Below are positions 47,701 through 59,922 of a stretch of 64,000 bases of DNA, in pieces (within the stretch, counting starts at the first letter, position 1; the number at the start of each line of letters is the position of its first letter). This stretch comes from Corydoras sp. C115. Its lineage: Eukaryota > Chordata > Actinopteri > Siluriformes > Callichthyidae. The position numbers were made by a program, and so were the translations under genes. The notes under the pieces are model-generated. The model ran no database searches. It was not told the DNA's origin and saw only the letters and a list, made by a program, of their open reading frames with translations. Location: positions 2,077,501 through 2,141,500 of the forward strand of contig JAFMOC010000083.1 in assembly GCA_019802505.1 (NCBI GenBank), given 5' to 3'.

Positions 47701-48058
47701 GAATAATGGCCACCAATACATCTCCTACCTTGTTTCAAGGGCAGATGAGATTGGCTGGATGTATCAGTCATGTGATCAACCATAGTCTTGACAACCTCAT
47801 CAGCTGAAGCGATCTGGAAAAAACGTTCATAACACATATGTAAGTATGGAAGTAAAGCTAGGTGACAAGTCACAGTGGTAGAGTTTAGTCATGCAGACAG
47901 CTTACAGAGTGAAAACGGCAGGAAACCACTAACGCTGGAGTTTGAATAAAAAAAAAAGGAGCAACAACCATCATTTTAAAATGTGGGTATGTTTCACGAC
48001 TTAAAAACACATCTCAATATAACTCATCATTATAAATGTATGTTATAATTTTATTATA

Positions 48059-48114
<56 letters not shown>

Positions 48115-51100
48115 ACCCCATATATATATATATATATATATATGTGGCAGCACGGTGGGCTTAGTGGTTAGCACGTTCTCCTCTCAGCACTAGGGATTCC
48201 CGGTTCGAATCCCCATCTGGGTGGAGTTTCCATGTTCTCCCCGTGTCCGCGTGGGTTTCCTCCGGGTTCTCCGGTTTCCTCCCACAGTCCAAAAACATGG
48301 ATCAATTGAATTCTCCAAATTGCCCCATATAGAGTGTGTCTGTGTGAGTGAGTGTGTGCCCAGCGATGGATTGGCGTCCTGTCCTGGGTGTATCTGCCCA
48401 GCGTACGAAACGTTCTCCCCTGGATGGGCATGGGGAACCCCCCCGCGACCCTAATAGAGGATAAAGCGGGAGATAATGAATGAATGAATGAACTTATTTT
48501 TAGGGCGGCACAGTGGCTTAATAGTTCTCCTAGCATGTTCTCCTCTCAGCACTAGGAATTCCCGGTATGAATCCCAATCTGGGTGGAGTTTCCATGTTCT
48601 CCCCGTGTCCGTGTGGGTTTCCTCCGGGTTCTCCGGTTTCCTCCCACAGTCCAAAAACATGGATCAAGTCAATTGAATTCTCCAAATTGCCCTATATAGA
48701 GTGTGTCTGTGTGAGTGAGTGTGTGCCCAGCGATGGATTGGCGTCCTGTCCTGGGTCTATCTGCCCAGCGCCCGAAACATTCTCCCCTGGATGGGCATGG
48801 GGAATAGACAAAGAAGCGGAAGATAATAGATGGATAACTCATTTTTAACAACAAAAAACTTACAAATCAATGGTTTTACAGACTTTAACCGTATTAAACA
48901 GAAATAAGGTTTTAACTGTTAATTAAGTTTAAAAAAGACTTTTGATTGGCAAATGAATTCACCTTGGACCTTTTAATTCCTGGTTCCCCATGTATTCCTA
49001 TAAAGACACAAATCGATTGTTACATACATTCCTGGGGAATAAATTGTTTAAAAATAATTACCTAGTGATGGTCAAATCAATAAATCACCATTCAAAAAAC
49101 ATTGTAATAATAAAGAAATAGATAAAGTAGCTTAGTAATTTTTTGGCAATTGAAATTCTTGTGCCAAATACATGCTAATATTAATAATGGCATCTAAATC
49201 CTAAATCAATAATTCGGCTAAATCCGTTCAGAGACAACTTGGAATACTTCTCTTGGAATTGTTAATATCAAATAATTCAGTTTTAACAAACTGACCGGCC
49301 CAATTCAATAAAAATATTTAAAAGGGTGAATTATTTTGAGCTTACATACCTAATCCAAACTCCATCTCTCCTGCTAGAAGCTGAAACGTGGGTAGGCATC
49401 CTGGTACACTGCATGGAGACAGACTGACTCCCATCGTGCCTACATCAGTGAGACAAAGCATAGCATTATACAAAATACAACAATTAGGGAAAAGTGCAGA
49501 GTTTAATAAACAGGTAAAATAAATGTAACACCCAGATAAACAGTTCTAACCAATGTTTTTTGTTGTCTTTGTCACCTGGACAAAAATCACCTCCAATGGG
49601 GAGCCTTCTTCAGCTAATGCTCCAGCCACCTAAATATTGAGCACAAAAACAAATTGTAGGAAGCAGACATTTTTTTATTTTATAATTTTTATTTGTAAAT
49701 TATTACAAAAATACTAACAATCATTACATAAAACTAACCAAATAGAATTACATGAAATATGAATACAAATGGGCGGCTTAGTGGTTAGCATGTTCTCCTC
49801 TCAGCACTAGGGATTCCTGGTTCGAATCCCCATCTGGGTGGAGTTTCCATGTTCTCCCCGTGTCTGCGTGGGTCTCCTCCGGGTTCTCCGGTTTCCTCCC
49901 ACAGTCCAAAAACATGGATTAAGTCAATTGAATTCTCCAAATTGCCCCCATACAGAGAGTGTCTGTGTGAGTGAGTGTGTGCCCAGTGATAGATTGGTGC
50001 CCTGTCCTGGGTCTATCTGCCCAGCGCCCGAAACGTTCTCCCCTGGATGGGCATGGGGAACCCCACCGCGACCCTAATAGAGGATAAAGCAGGAGATAAT
50101 GAATGAATGAATGAATACAAATGGGTGGCTTAGTGTTTAGCACGTTCGCCTCTCAGCGCTAGGGATTCCCGGTTCGAATCCCCATCTGGGTGGAGTTTCC
50201 ATGTTCTCCCCGTGTCTGTGTGGGTCTCCTCCGGGTTCTCCGGTTTCCTCCCACAGTCCAAAAACATGGTTCAAGTCAATTGAGTTCTCCAAATTATAGA
50301 TTATCCCCATATACAGTGTGTTTGTGTGAGTGAGTGTGTGCCCAGCAATAGATTGGCGCCCTGTCCTGGGTGTATCTGCCCAGCGCCCGAAACGTTTTCC
50401 CCTGGGTGGGCATGGGGAACCCCCCGCGACCCTAATAGAGGATAAAGCGGAAAATAATGGATGGATGGATGAATACAAATGTACCAGTACTGACCATTCC
50501 AATAACATGAGAATGCCATCACAACACTATAGGCATTAATATGAAGTTGCTGTTCTTTGCAACTATAGTTTTCACAACCATCTGTCTTTTCATAAGATAT
50601 AGTTGCGCATATATATGTAGTAATATAGTTGAAGCAACATTGGGCCTCTGTTGCCGCAGAGAGGATGTATAAAATTATAGTGTTAACAATACAATTCATT
50701 GGTACAAAGGCGAAGTTCAATTTAAAAGGAAACCCACATGATTTGGAAATATATTATGAACTGAAAAAAGCTTTTAAAAGGTTTTTTTTTTTTTTTGCAG
50801 TTACGACTGAATTGTATTTTATGAATTGCCTGTCACAATATTTCTTCATACATACTAATTTTACACAGCAGCCAGCTCTATTTTAAGAATGACAGTGGCT
50901 ATAAATAACATGAGTACATTAAAACCGAACCTTATGGATGAAAACAGTTCCACAAAGTCCTCTTCTGCCAGCTTTGCTAATCTGAGTAAAAGCACAGTCA
51001 TCGGCCACGACCACCATTTCTACGGGTATCCCTTGTGCCCGGGCCTTTTCAGCAGCAAGACCAAAGTTTAGGCGGTCTCCGGTGTAGTTCTTCACCACCA

Positions 51101-54100
51101 GCAGGACGCCTGAAGCACCACTTTGCCAGACTGCCATGATGGCTGCCAGAATGCTTGCAGGAGGTGGAGAGGCAAACACGTTCCCTGCCACAGCTCCCGA
51201 GAGCATTCCTCTGCCTATATAGCCTTCAAGAGTTAAACCCAAAACAATATCCTGCATTTGATATGTTCAAGAATGAAGAGTTTTTAGCGCATATATGAGT
51301 GTGAGTCAAAAAAGATCTAAACTTTGGCTGGAGAACTGGAGAATTTAGTTAAGATAATCTTTATTGGTCCCACAATGAGGGAAATTCACATTTCTCAGCA
51401 GCAGAAGTGACAGTAAAAGAATTCAAGACAGACGTTTTCTTTTTTAATTCTAGTGCAGATCATGTTTGACTCACCTTTGTAATTTCACATTAATGATCAC
51501 ATTACATAGTCATCCCATAATCTGATTTATTTGATTTTGATGCATGTAAAAGTTTCAAAATACAAATTTTACTAATCCAGCTATTAAATTTTAAGCCTAC
51601 GCTTCTTCCTACAAAACCAAATAAATATTATTGTTGTTGTTACTGTCTTTTTTGGGGTAAGGTTTAAAAAAATGTAGTGCTGCATTGAGACAATGTACCA
51701 ATAAAAAAAGGACTTTTTTAGCAAATTGAAACTGAATTTGAAAAACATCATCAATTATTTTTAATTACTGCTGCCCAATTAATCTATTATTTCCATTTCT
51801 ATTATTCACAAATGGGGAAAAAAAGTTGACAAAGTACAAAGAATTTACTGGGTCATTCTATTAGGGGAAATTATTAATTTGGCATTGTATTAACACAGCG
51901 GCACGGTGGATTAGTGGTTAGCATGTTCTCCTCTCAGCACTAGGGATTCCCGGTTCGAATCCCTATCTGGGTGGAGTTTCCATGTTCTCCCCGTGTCCAC
52001 GTGGGTTTGCTCCGGGTTCTCCGGTTTCCTCCCACAGTCCAAAAACATGGATCAAGTCAATTGAATCCTCCAAATTGCCCCATATAGAGTGTGTCTGTGT
52101 GAGTGAGTGTGTGCCCAGCGATAGATTGGCATCCTGTCCTGGGTGTATCTGCCCAGCGCCCGAGACGTTCTCCCCTGGATGGACATGGGGAGCCCAACCG
52201 CGACCCTAATAGAGGATGAAGCGGGAGATAATGAATGAGTGAATGTATTAACACAGCGGCACGGTGGCTTAGTGGTTAGCACGTTCTCCTCTCAGTACTA
52301 GGGATTCCCGGTTCCAATCCCAATCTGGGTGGAGTTTCCATGTTTTCCCCGTGTCCGCGTGGGTTTCCTCCGGGTTCTCCGGTTTACTCCCACAGTCCAA
52401 AAACATGAATCAAGTCAATTGAATTCTCCAAATTGCCCCATATAGAGTGTGTTTGTGTGAGTGAGTGTGTGCCCAGTGATAGATTGGCGTCCTGTCCTGG
52501 GTGTATCTGCCCAGCGCCCAAGACGTTCTCCCCTGGATGGGCATGAGGAATCCCCCCCGCGCCCCTAATAGAGGATAAAGCTGAAGATAATGGATGGATG
52601 TATTAACACACCTGAATGCTCCAGATTAGCAAAATGCCAACAGGCATTAAAAATGTCCTGTAGAAGAAATGAATAAAAGGCTGCTGGTAGCAATAACATT
52701 ATATGATGTTGGAAATCTAGGAGTTCTATAAGTTCATTGTACTCTAACCTTACACATACCTTTAACATTTGTTTAATAAAAATTAAGCAGTTTAATAAGC
52801 AGATCGTTAACAAGTGACTTGGTCACCTGCATGTGCTGGCTCGTGTCCTGAACCACCTCCTGAGATTAGTGCTACTTTTCCCTTTAGATTTGCAAGGTCT
52901 GAGCGCAGAACAACCCTGTGGCCACTCAGAAGCACCAGGCCGCCACTGCTGCTTACAATTCCTTCCAAAGCCTCGTCCACACACCCGTCCACTGAGTTCA
53001 ACAACTTCCTGTGCACCTGGATCACCCACATGTGGATTTGATTACTTATAACCATAGTGTAATTTATTTAAACCAGCAATTCTTTTTAAAGCATGACATA
53101 CAATCATACAATGATCAGTCTCTAGAATACAAAAAAAAATTCAGAATGCAAACAGTGATACTCTAGAATCCAGATTTTATTAAAATGTATAACAAACATG
53201 ATTTATTTATAAACTTGGCATAAGTACAAAATAAACTATTTTAATTTTAGAATGCAGGCGGCACGGTGGCTTAGTGGTTAGCACGTTCACCTCTCAGCAC
53301 TAGAGATTCCCGGTTCGAATCCCAATCTGGGTGGAGTTTCCATGTTCTCCCCGTGTCCGCGTGGGTTTCCTCCGGGTTCTCCGGTTTCCTCCCACAGTCC
53401 AAAAACATGGATCAAGTCAATTGAGTTCTCCAAATTGCCCCATATAGAGTGTGTCTGTGTGTGTTTGTGTAAGTGAGTGAGTGTGTGCCCAGCGATGGAT
53501 TGGCGCCCTGTCCTGGGTCTATCTGCCCAACGTCTGAAACGTTCTCCCCTGGATGGGCATGGGGAACCCCACCGCGACCCTAATAGAGGATAAAGCGGGA
53601 GATAATGAATGAATGAATTTTAGAATGCATGGTGGAACAGTAGTCTAGTGGTTAGCACATTTATCTCTCAGTGCTCTGGATTTAAGTTCGATTCCTGATC
53701 ATGTTCTCCTTATGTCAATGTGGGTTTCCTCCTAGTTCTCCAGTTTCCTCCCACAGTGAAAAAAACATGGATTCATGGTAAACTGGCTGCTCTAAATTGC
53801 CCCTATATAGTGTGTATGTGTGTGTTCCCAGTGATGGATTGGCACCCTGTCTGGGGTGTGGATGGGCATTAGGAACCCCCAGGCCACTAGTATAGGATTA
53901 AGCTTAAGACAGAAATTTTAAATGCAGGATAATATCAAACAATTTGAAGAACACTAACTATTCTGCGGGCGGCACGGTGGCTTAGTGGTTAGCATGTTCT
54001 CCTCTCAGCTCTAGAGATTCCCGGTTCGAATCCCAATCTGGGTGGAGTTTCCATGTTCACCCCGTGTCCGCGTGGGTTTCCTCTGGGTTCTCCGGTTTCC

Positions 54101-54540
54101 TCCCACAGTCCAAAAACATGGATCAAGTCAATTGAATTCTCCAAATTGTCCCATATAGAGTGTGTCTGTGTGAGTGAGTGTGTGCCCAGCGATGGGTTGG
54201 CGCCCTGTCCTGTGTGTTTCTGCCCAGTGCCCGAGATGTTCTCCCCTGGATGAGCATGGGGAACCCTAATAGAGGATAAAGCGGAAGATAATGGATGGAT
54301 GAAAATAACTATTCTGCATTTGTAATCGTTCTAAAAACTCTGTATAAGGAAACCCTATTAAATATATTTAAGTATTACTATTACAGTTCTAAAACATGAT
54401 TCAAAACGATAACTTAAAACAGCATTTTAGTTGAATGGCAGCTTGTGACTCTCACATCATTAACACGACCTCATTACTAAAATAGTGTCAAAAGTTCCTA
54501 AACGTCTTGTTTCTGTTCTGTTCTGTAAACTTACCTCCAT
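41794..54540 (-). CDS. tkfc: Triokinase/FMN cyclase (dihydroxyacetone kinase), 16 coding exons, 579 aa
   Basis: Joined exons total 1740 nt in one frame, close to the human length of 575 aa. DhaK half (about 1-335): GGGSGHEPAHAGYIG, KNYTGDRLNFGLA, GRRGLCGTVFIHK, and GIHGE with H222, the histidine that binds substrate covalently. Linker about 340-367. DhaL half (about 368-579): LNALDRAAGDGDCG with D401 and D403 (Mg/ATP site), EKMGGTSGALYSLF, APGDRTM, GRASYISSERLTQPDPGA. Known: a cytosolic enzyme that phosphorylates dihydroxyacetone and D-glyceraldehyde with ATP for fructose use and splits FAD to cyclic FMN; in mammals it also restrains MDA5 signalling. All catalytic motifs look intact, so I expect an active enzyme. 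Start: ATG-GAG at 54540 ends exon 1 and is followed in frame by VHRKLLNSV. Seven of the introns carry SINEs. Confidence 0.96.
42078..42170 (-). CDS. tkfc: tkfc exon 15
   Basis: 93 bp, acceptor ttttag, donor aag|gtgtga, phase 0 at both ends. LDALCPAVEEL after the GDRTM motif. Confidence 0.88.
42251..42551 (+). repeat. Old diverged SINE copy
   Basis: Head good (ctggcttagtggttagc), middle and 3' end diverged or missing. Confidence 0.8.
42578..42611 (-). CDS. tkfc: tkfc exon 14 (34 bp)
   Basis: Acceptor ttctag, donor atg|gtaata. YGGAAPGDRTM matches human YGKAAPGDRTM. Confidence 0.92.
42660..42927 (-). repeat. V-SINE-like copy, head missing
   Basis: Tail and centre intact, ends at cacggggagaa; 49 bp from the 34-bp tkfc exon. 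Confidence 0.92.
43303..43645 (-). repeat. V-SINE-like copy without GAAT tail
   Basis: Target duplication 'ttgattataa'; the usual CATT tail is replaced by 'atccgctt'. G-run of about 12. Confidence 0.93.
43805..43908 (-). CDS. tkfc: tkfc exon 13
   Basis: 104 bp, acceptor tttcag, donor aaag|gtagct. LYSLFLTAAA continues GGTSGA from the previous exon. Confidence 0.9.
43998..44104 (-). CDS. tkfc: tkfc exon 12
   Basis: 107 bp, acceptor aacacag, donor gca|gtaaac. IQEW then EEKMGGTSGA, a DhaL motif. Confidence 0.9.
44195..44332 (-). CDS. tkfc: tkfc exon 11: start of DhaL
   Basis: 138 bp, acceptor cgccag, donor gtg|gtatgc. LNALDRAAGDGDCGSTH holds the metal-binding aspartates. Confidence 0.93.
44390..44732 (-). 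repeat. V-SINE-like copy set in a (TA)n tract
   Basis: tatatatat on both sides; the insertion split or copied the TA tract. Confidence 0.94.
44770..44945. mobile_element. Tc1/mariner end relic
   Basis: Contains aagcaaaaatattgggaca, gttggtcacacctttgc and agctgttataactgcaaagg, resembling the end of a fish Tc1-type element; badly decayed. Confidence 0.35.
45156..45272 (-). CDS. tkfc: tkfc exon 10: linker
   Basis: 117 bp, acceptor ttctgcag, donor aag|gtagag. APAWPN is shared with human; the rest is a variable DhaK-DhaL linker. Confidence 0.88.
45395..45560. repeat. T-rich then A-rich low-complexity stretch
   Basis: TTTATT-rich block followed by repeated AAAACAAA and AAATAAAA. No element body recognised. 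Confidence 0.7.
45950..46297 (-). repeat. V-SINE-like copy, full length
   Basis: Target duplication 'aaaaaggaatttt'. Confidence 0.95.
46480..46920. mobile_element. hAT-like MITE, copy 2
   Basis: Shares both ends and most of the interior with 26177-26638, e.g. cgtcagattttccctatag and cccatgtggtcaaaatgg. It lacks the TA tract and has about 100 bp of different sequence after 46637. Left TAGG terminus eroded. Confidence 0.6.
47203..47319 (-). CDS. tkfc: tkfc exon 9
   Basis: 117 bp, acceptor cctgcag, donor tttg|gtgagt. SGLFMTSLEMAGVSITLM ends the DhaK fold. Confidence 0.92.
47535..47624 (-). CDS. tkfc: tkfc exon 8
   Basis: 90 bp, acceptor ttaaag, donor taa|gtaaga. VNNLGALSCLEM corresponds to the conserved VNNLGG-LS-LE. 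Confidence 0.92.
   Translation of the reverse strand: MTEWSSVLITWVLYPAWRWRSSPELPSIA
47729..47813 (-). CDS. tkfc: tkfc exon 7
   Basis: 85 bp, acceptor ttccag, donor aag|gtagga. ASADEVVKTMVDHMT matches the family. Confidence 0.92.
48063..48143. repeat. (TA)n microsatellite, interrupted
   Basis: TA runs on both sides of 'ttgacccca'; a SINE begins at its right end. Confidence 0.93.
48144..48490 (+). repeat. V-SINE-like copy
   Basis: Inserted at the edge of a TA tract; tail joins the flank of the next copy. Confidence 0.94.
48503..48835 (+). repeat. V-SINE-like copy, 3' end shortened
   Basis: Left cttattttta and right ctcattttta as likely target duplication. The 'accccaccgcgaccc' part is missing. 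Confidence 0.93.
48963..48997 (-). CDS. tkfc: tkfc exon 6: 35-bp exon with the catalytic His
   Basis: Acceptor tttatag, donor aag|gtgaat. Twelve codons (GIHGEPGIKRSK); H222 corresponds to human H221, the residue that bonds the keto substrate. Confidence 0.92.
49350..49439 (-). CDS. tkfc: tkfc exon 5
   Basis: 90 bp, acceptor atgtag, donor ttag|gtatgt. GVSLSPCSVPG is the family signature before the active-site His. Confidence 0.92.
49551..49629 (-). CDS. tkfc: tkfc exon 4
   Basis: 79 bp, acceptor atttag, donor attg|gttaga. VAGALAEEG aligns with the human VAGALAEAG. Confidence 0.9.
49771..50111 (+). repeat. V-SINE-like copy, tandem pair unit 1
   Basis: gaatacaaatg on both sides. Lacks 'cacggt' of the head and has gtgggtctcctcc, as does unit 2. 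Confidence 0.95.
50123..50469 (+). repeat. V-SINE-like copy, tandem pair unit 2
   Basis: gaatacaaatg again on both sides; same head deletion and same private variant as unit 1, but a GGAT-type tail. Confidence 0.95.
50931..51223 (-). CDS. tkfc: tkfc exon 3
   Basis: 293 bp, acceptor ttgaag. KNYTGDRLNFGLA and GRRGLCGT motifs. The donor is aag|gttcgg, a poor match, but position and phase agree with the protein family. Confidence 0.93.
51340..51430. repeat. Fish repeat relic ('ctttattggtcccaca')
   Basis: gataatctttattggtccc and gagggaaattcaca are words of a widespread fish retroelement 3' end. Fragment only. Confidence 0.4.
51898..52243 (+). repeat. V-SINE-like copy, tandem pair unit 1
   Basis: tgtattaacaca on both sides. 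Confidence 0.95.
52257..52598 (+). repeat. V-SINE-like copy, tandem pair unit 2
   Basis: tgtattaacaca a third time at its right end. Its tail and centre differ from unit 1 (GGAT tail, gtgtatc). Confidence 0.95.
52827..53016 (-). CDS. tkfc: tkfc exon 2
   Basis: 190 bp, acceptor gatccag, donor gcag|gtgacc. Encodes residues 3-65, ending in the DhaK motif GGGSGHEPAHA. Confidence 0.93.
53257..53617 (+). repeat. V-SINE-like copy, full length
   Basis: Target duplication 'attttagaatgca'. Extra TGTGTTTGTGTAAG in the variable stretch. Confidence 0.95.
53628..53910 (+). repeat. Old diverged SINE copy
   Basis: Recognisable head (gtctagtggttagcaca), centre (cagtttcctcccacag) and a diverged 3' end without GAAT tail. 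Confidence 0.8.
53967..54302 (+). repeat. V-SINE-like copy
   Basis: Target duplication 'taactattctgc'. About 230 bp downstream of tkfc exon 1. Confidence 0.95.
54535..54540 (-). CDS. tkfc: tkfc exon 1: ATG and second codon only
   Basis: Six coding bases before donor gag|gtaagt. The 5' UTR continues upstream for an unknown length. Confidence 0.75.
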
Positions 54541-54696
54541 TATTTGCACGTCTGCGTGTTTTATAAATCAACCTGTTTTGAACGTGTCTATGTAGATTAC
54601 TTGTGTTATTGAAACAGACACTCTGTTAATACTCTAACATAATAACATAATAAACGGTATGCAGGGGGCAGTATTTGCTCTTTGCCCGGTTTACTG

Positions 54697-54706
54697 CTTC
54701 CGGAAG
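54697..54706. promoter_or_regulatory. Palindromic ETS-type site in the probable tkfc promoter
   Basis: cttccggaag, an ETS core on both strands, about 160 bp upstream of the tkfc ATG in a locally GC-richer stretch. No TATA box seen near; consistent with a housekeeping promoter. Confidence 0.35.
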
Positions 54707-54810
54707 GTCGCAGCAGTTCGAATGTGATTCGCAAAGATGAATCACATGAACAAACGATTCAGCAAATGTCGCACTGAAGTGATACTGAATCAATTACTCA
54801 ACCGAACCGA

Positions 54811-54811
<1 letters not shown>

Positions 54812-54864
<53 letters not shown>
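54812..54864. repeat. (TAA)n microsatellite
   Basis: About 17 units, start of a segment copied at 55611. Confidence 0.95.
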
Positions 54865-54865
<1 letters not shown>

Positions 54866-54931
54866 TCCGCTGATGTTTGTTCTTTAAAGGTTACAGCAAG
54901 TTGTCGTACCTGATGTTTAATATTAAACTAA
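54865..54931. repeat. Direct repeat, copy 1
   Basis: atccgctgatgtttgttctt ... aatattaaactaac, nearly identical to 55644-55711; both are preceded by (TAA)n. Confidence 0.9.
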
Positions 54932-54933
54932 CA

Positions 54934-55262
54934 CATCCATCCATTATCTTTATCCTCTATTTGGGGGGGGGGGGGGGGGGGGGGGTTGGGTTCCCAATGC
55001 CCATCCAGGGGAGAACGTCTCGGGCGCTGGGCAAAAAAACATAGGACAGGTCACCAATCTATCGCTGGGCACACACTCACTCACACAGACACTCTCTATA
55101 TGGGGCAATTTGGAGAATGGACTGTGGGAGGAAACCGGAGAACCCGGAGGAAACCCACGCGGACACGGGGAGAACATGGAAACTCCACCCAGATGGGGAT
55201 TCGAACCGAGAATCCCTAGTGCTGAGAGGAGAACATGCTAACCACTAAGCCACCATGCCGCC
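54934..55262 (-). repeat. V-SINE-like copy with 23-base G-run
   Basis: Longest G-run of all copies, at 54963-54985. Part of the centre missing. Confidence 0.92.
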
Positions 55263-55269
55263 TAATAAT

Positions 55270-55609
55270 TCATTCATTCATTATCTCCCGATTAATCCTC
55301 TATTAGGATAAAGCGGGAGAAACCATCAAGGGGAGAACGTCTCGGGCGCTGGGCAGATAGACCCAGGACAGGGCGCCAATCCATCGCTGGGCACACACTC
55401 ACTCACACAGAAACACTCTATATGGGGCAATTTTTGAGAATCCAATTGACTTGATCCATGTTTTTGGACTGTGGGAGGAAACCGGAGAACCCGGAGGAAA
55501 CCCACGCGGACACTGGGAGAACATAGAAACTCCACCCGGATGGGTATTCGAACCGGAAATCCCTAGCGCTGAGAGGAGATCATGCTAACCACTAAGCCAC
55601 CATGCCGCC
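55270..55609 (-). repeat. V-SINE-like copy, 3' end rearranged
   Basis: After 'cctctattagg' the sequence aaagcgggagaaacc is an inverted piece of the SINE's own 3' end. Confidence 0.9.
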
Positions 55610-55610
<1 letters not shown>

Positions 55611-55644
<34 letters not shown>

Positions 55645-55711
55645 TCCGTTGATGTTTGTTTTTTAAAGGTTACAGCAAGTTGTCGTACCTGATGTTTAAT
55701 ATTAAACTAAC
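55611..55711. repeat. (TAA)n plus direct repeat, copy 2
   Basis: (TAA)n of about 11 units then atccgttgatgtttgtt... to taaactaac, with two differences from copy 1. Confidence 0.9.
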
Positions 55712-55764
55712 CATAAGCAGCAAACATTAATATATTTTTTTATATATATAAATAAATGATTCTA

Positions 55765-55861
55765 GGGCGGCACGGTGGCTTAGTGGTTAGTAAGTGGATG
55801 GGCATGGGGAACCCCCCCGCGACCCTAATATAGGATAAAGCGGAAGATAATAGATGGATGG
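55765..55861 (+). repeat. 97-bp SINE with large internal deletion
   Basis: Intact first about 33 bp and last about 64 bp joined at 'ttagtaagtggatggg'. Target duplication 'ataaatgattcta' on both sides. Confidence 0.92.
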
Positions 55862-55964
55862 ATAAATGATTCTATATAAGTTAGATCTTTACTTAAAAGT
55901 GTAAATGCTTACACTTACATATGTTCTAAATTTTTTCACAGTCACACATTCATGTATGCACGTT

Positions 55965-56440
55965 ATCAGTCAAAAGTTTGGACATGCCCTATTCTTGTTC
56001 CATTGTCTATTTTCTCCACTTACTATATAGATGGACTTTGTAGTTTTACAATTACAGACTGTAGTACATTTTTGTTAGGCCTCTGTTTGTTCTCTGTTCT
56101 CTATTATCACAGAACAGGTAGCATTTGGGGGGTGGATTGTTTATTGTCCGTTGTGCAGTGAGACTGATGCGGGGTTTTGGTGTAGCAGTGCTGTAGTTTC
56201 ATTTAAACACCTCAGTGACACTGATGGGCAAGGAATAATGCATAAACCAAATAATCCCTGCTATGTGGTGGTACTATTGGGGTCCTGACCATAAGAACAG
56301 TGTAACGAGGACTAACGCAGTATGTACTGTAGTCCACAAATAGATGGACTACAGACTGCAATTGTAGAACTACAAGTTCATCTTTACAGAAAATGGAACT
56401 GATACAATAGACAATTATGCATAGCGACTACGAACCTCAG
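55965..56440. mobile_element. Relics: Tc1-like word and palindromic otophysan repeat, copy 2
   Basis: cagtcaaaagtttggaca at 55968 is a Tc1-type end word. From about 56010 to 56420 the repeat of 34095-34420 recurs: ttactatatagatgg, aaacacctcagtgacactg, ggtcctgaccataagaaca. Confidence 0.45.
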
Positions 56441-56532
56441 AAAAACAACTACAAAACATTGGCAGCCCAACTTAGGCAAACATGAAACATATAAACATAA
56501 AAGCATCATTCTCAGGTAAAAGGGAAAAGAAG

Positions 56533-59646
<3,114 letters not shown>

Positions 59647-59914
59647 GGCGGCACGGTGGCTTAGCGGTCAGCACGTTCTCCTCTCAGTGCTAGGGATTCC
59701 CGGTTTGAATCCCCATCTGGGTGGAGTTTCCATGTTCTCCCCGTGTCCACGTGGGTTTCCTCCGGGTTTTCCGGTTTCCACCCACAGTCCAAAAACATGG
59801 ATCAAGTCAATTGAATTCTCAAAATTGTCCCATATAGAGTGTGTCTGTGTGAGTGAGTGTGTGCCCAGCGATGGATTGGCGCCCTGTCCTGGGTCTAGAT
59901 ACTGAATGAATGAA
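59647..59914 (+). repeat. V-SINE-like copy, arm 1 of an inverted pair
   Basis: Full head and centre; 3' part between ctgggtcta and the GAAT tail missing. Confidence 0.94.
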
Positions 59915-59922
59915 TATATTTA

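Noticed and set aside
52814..53051. Plus-strand open frames opposite tkfc exon 2
   Set aside because: Antisense shadow of a conserved coding exon.
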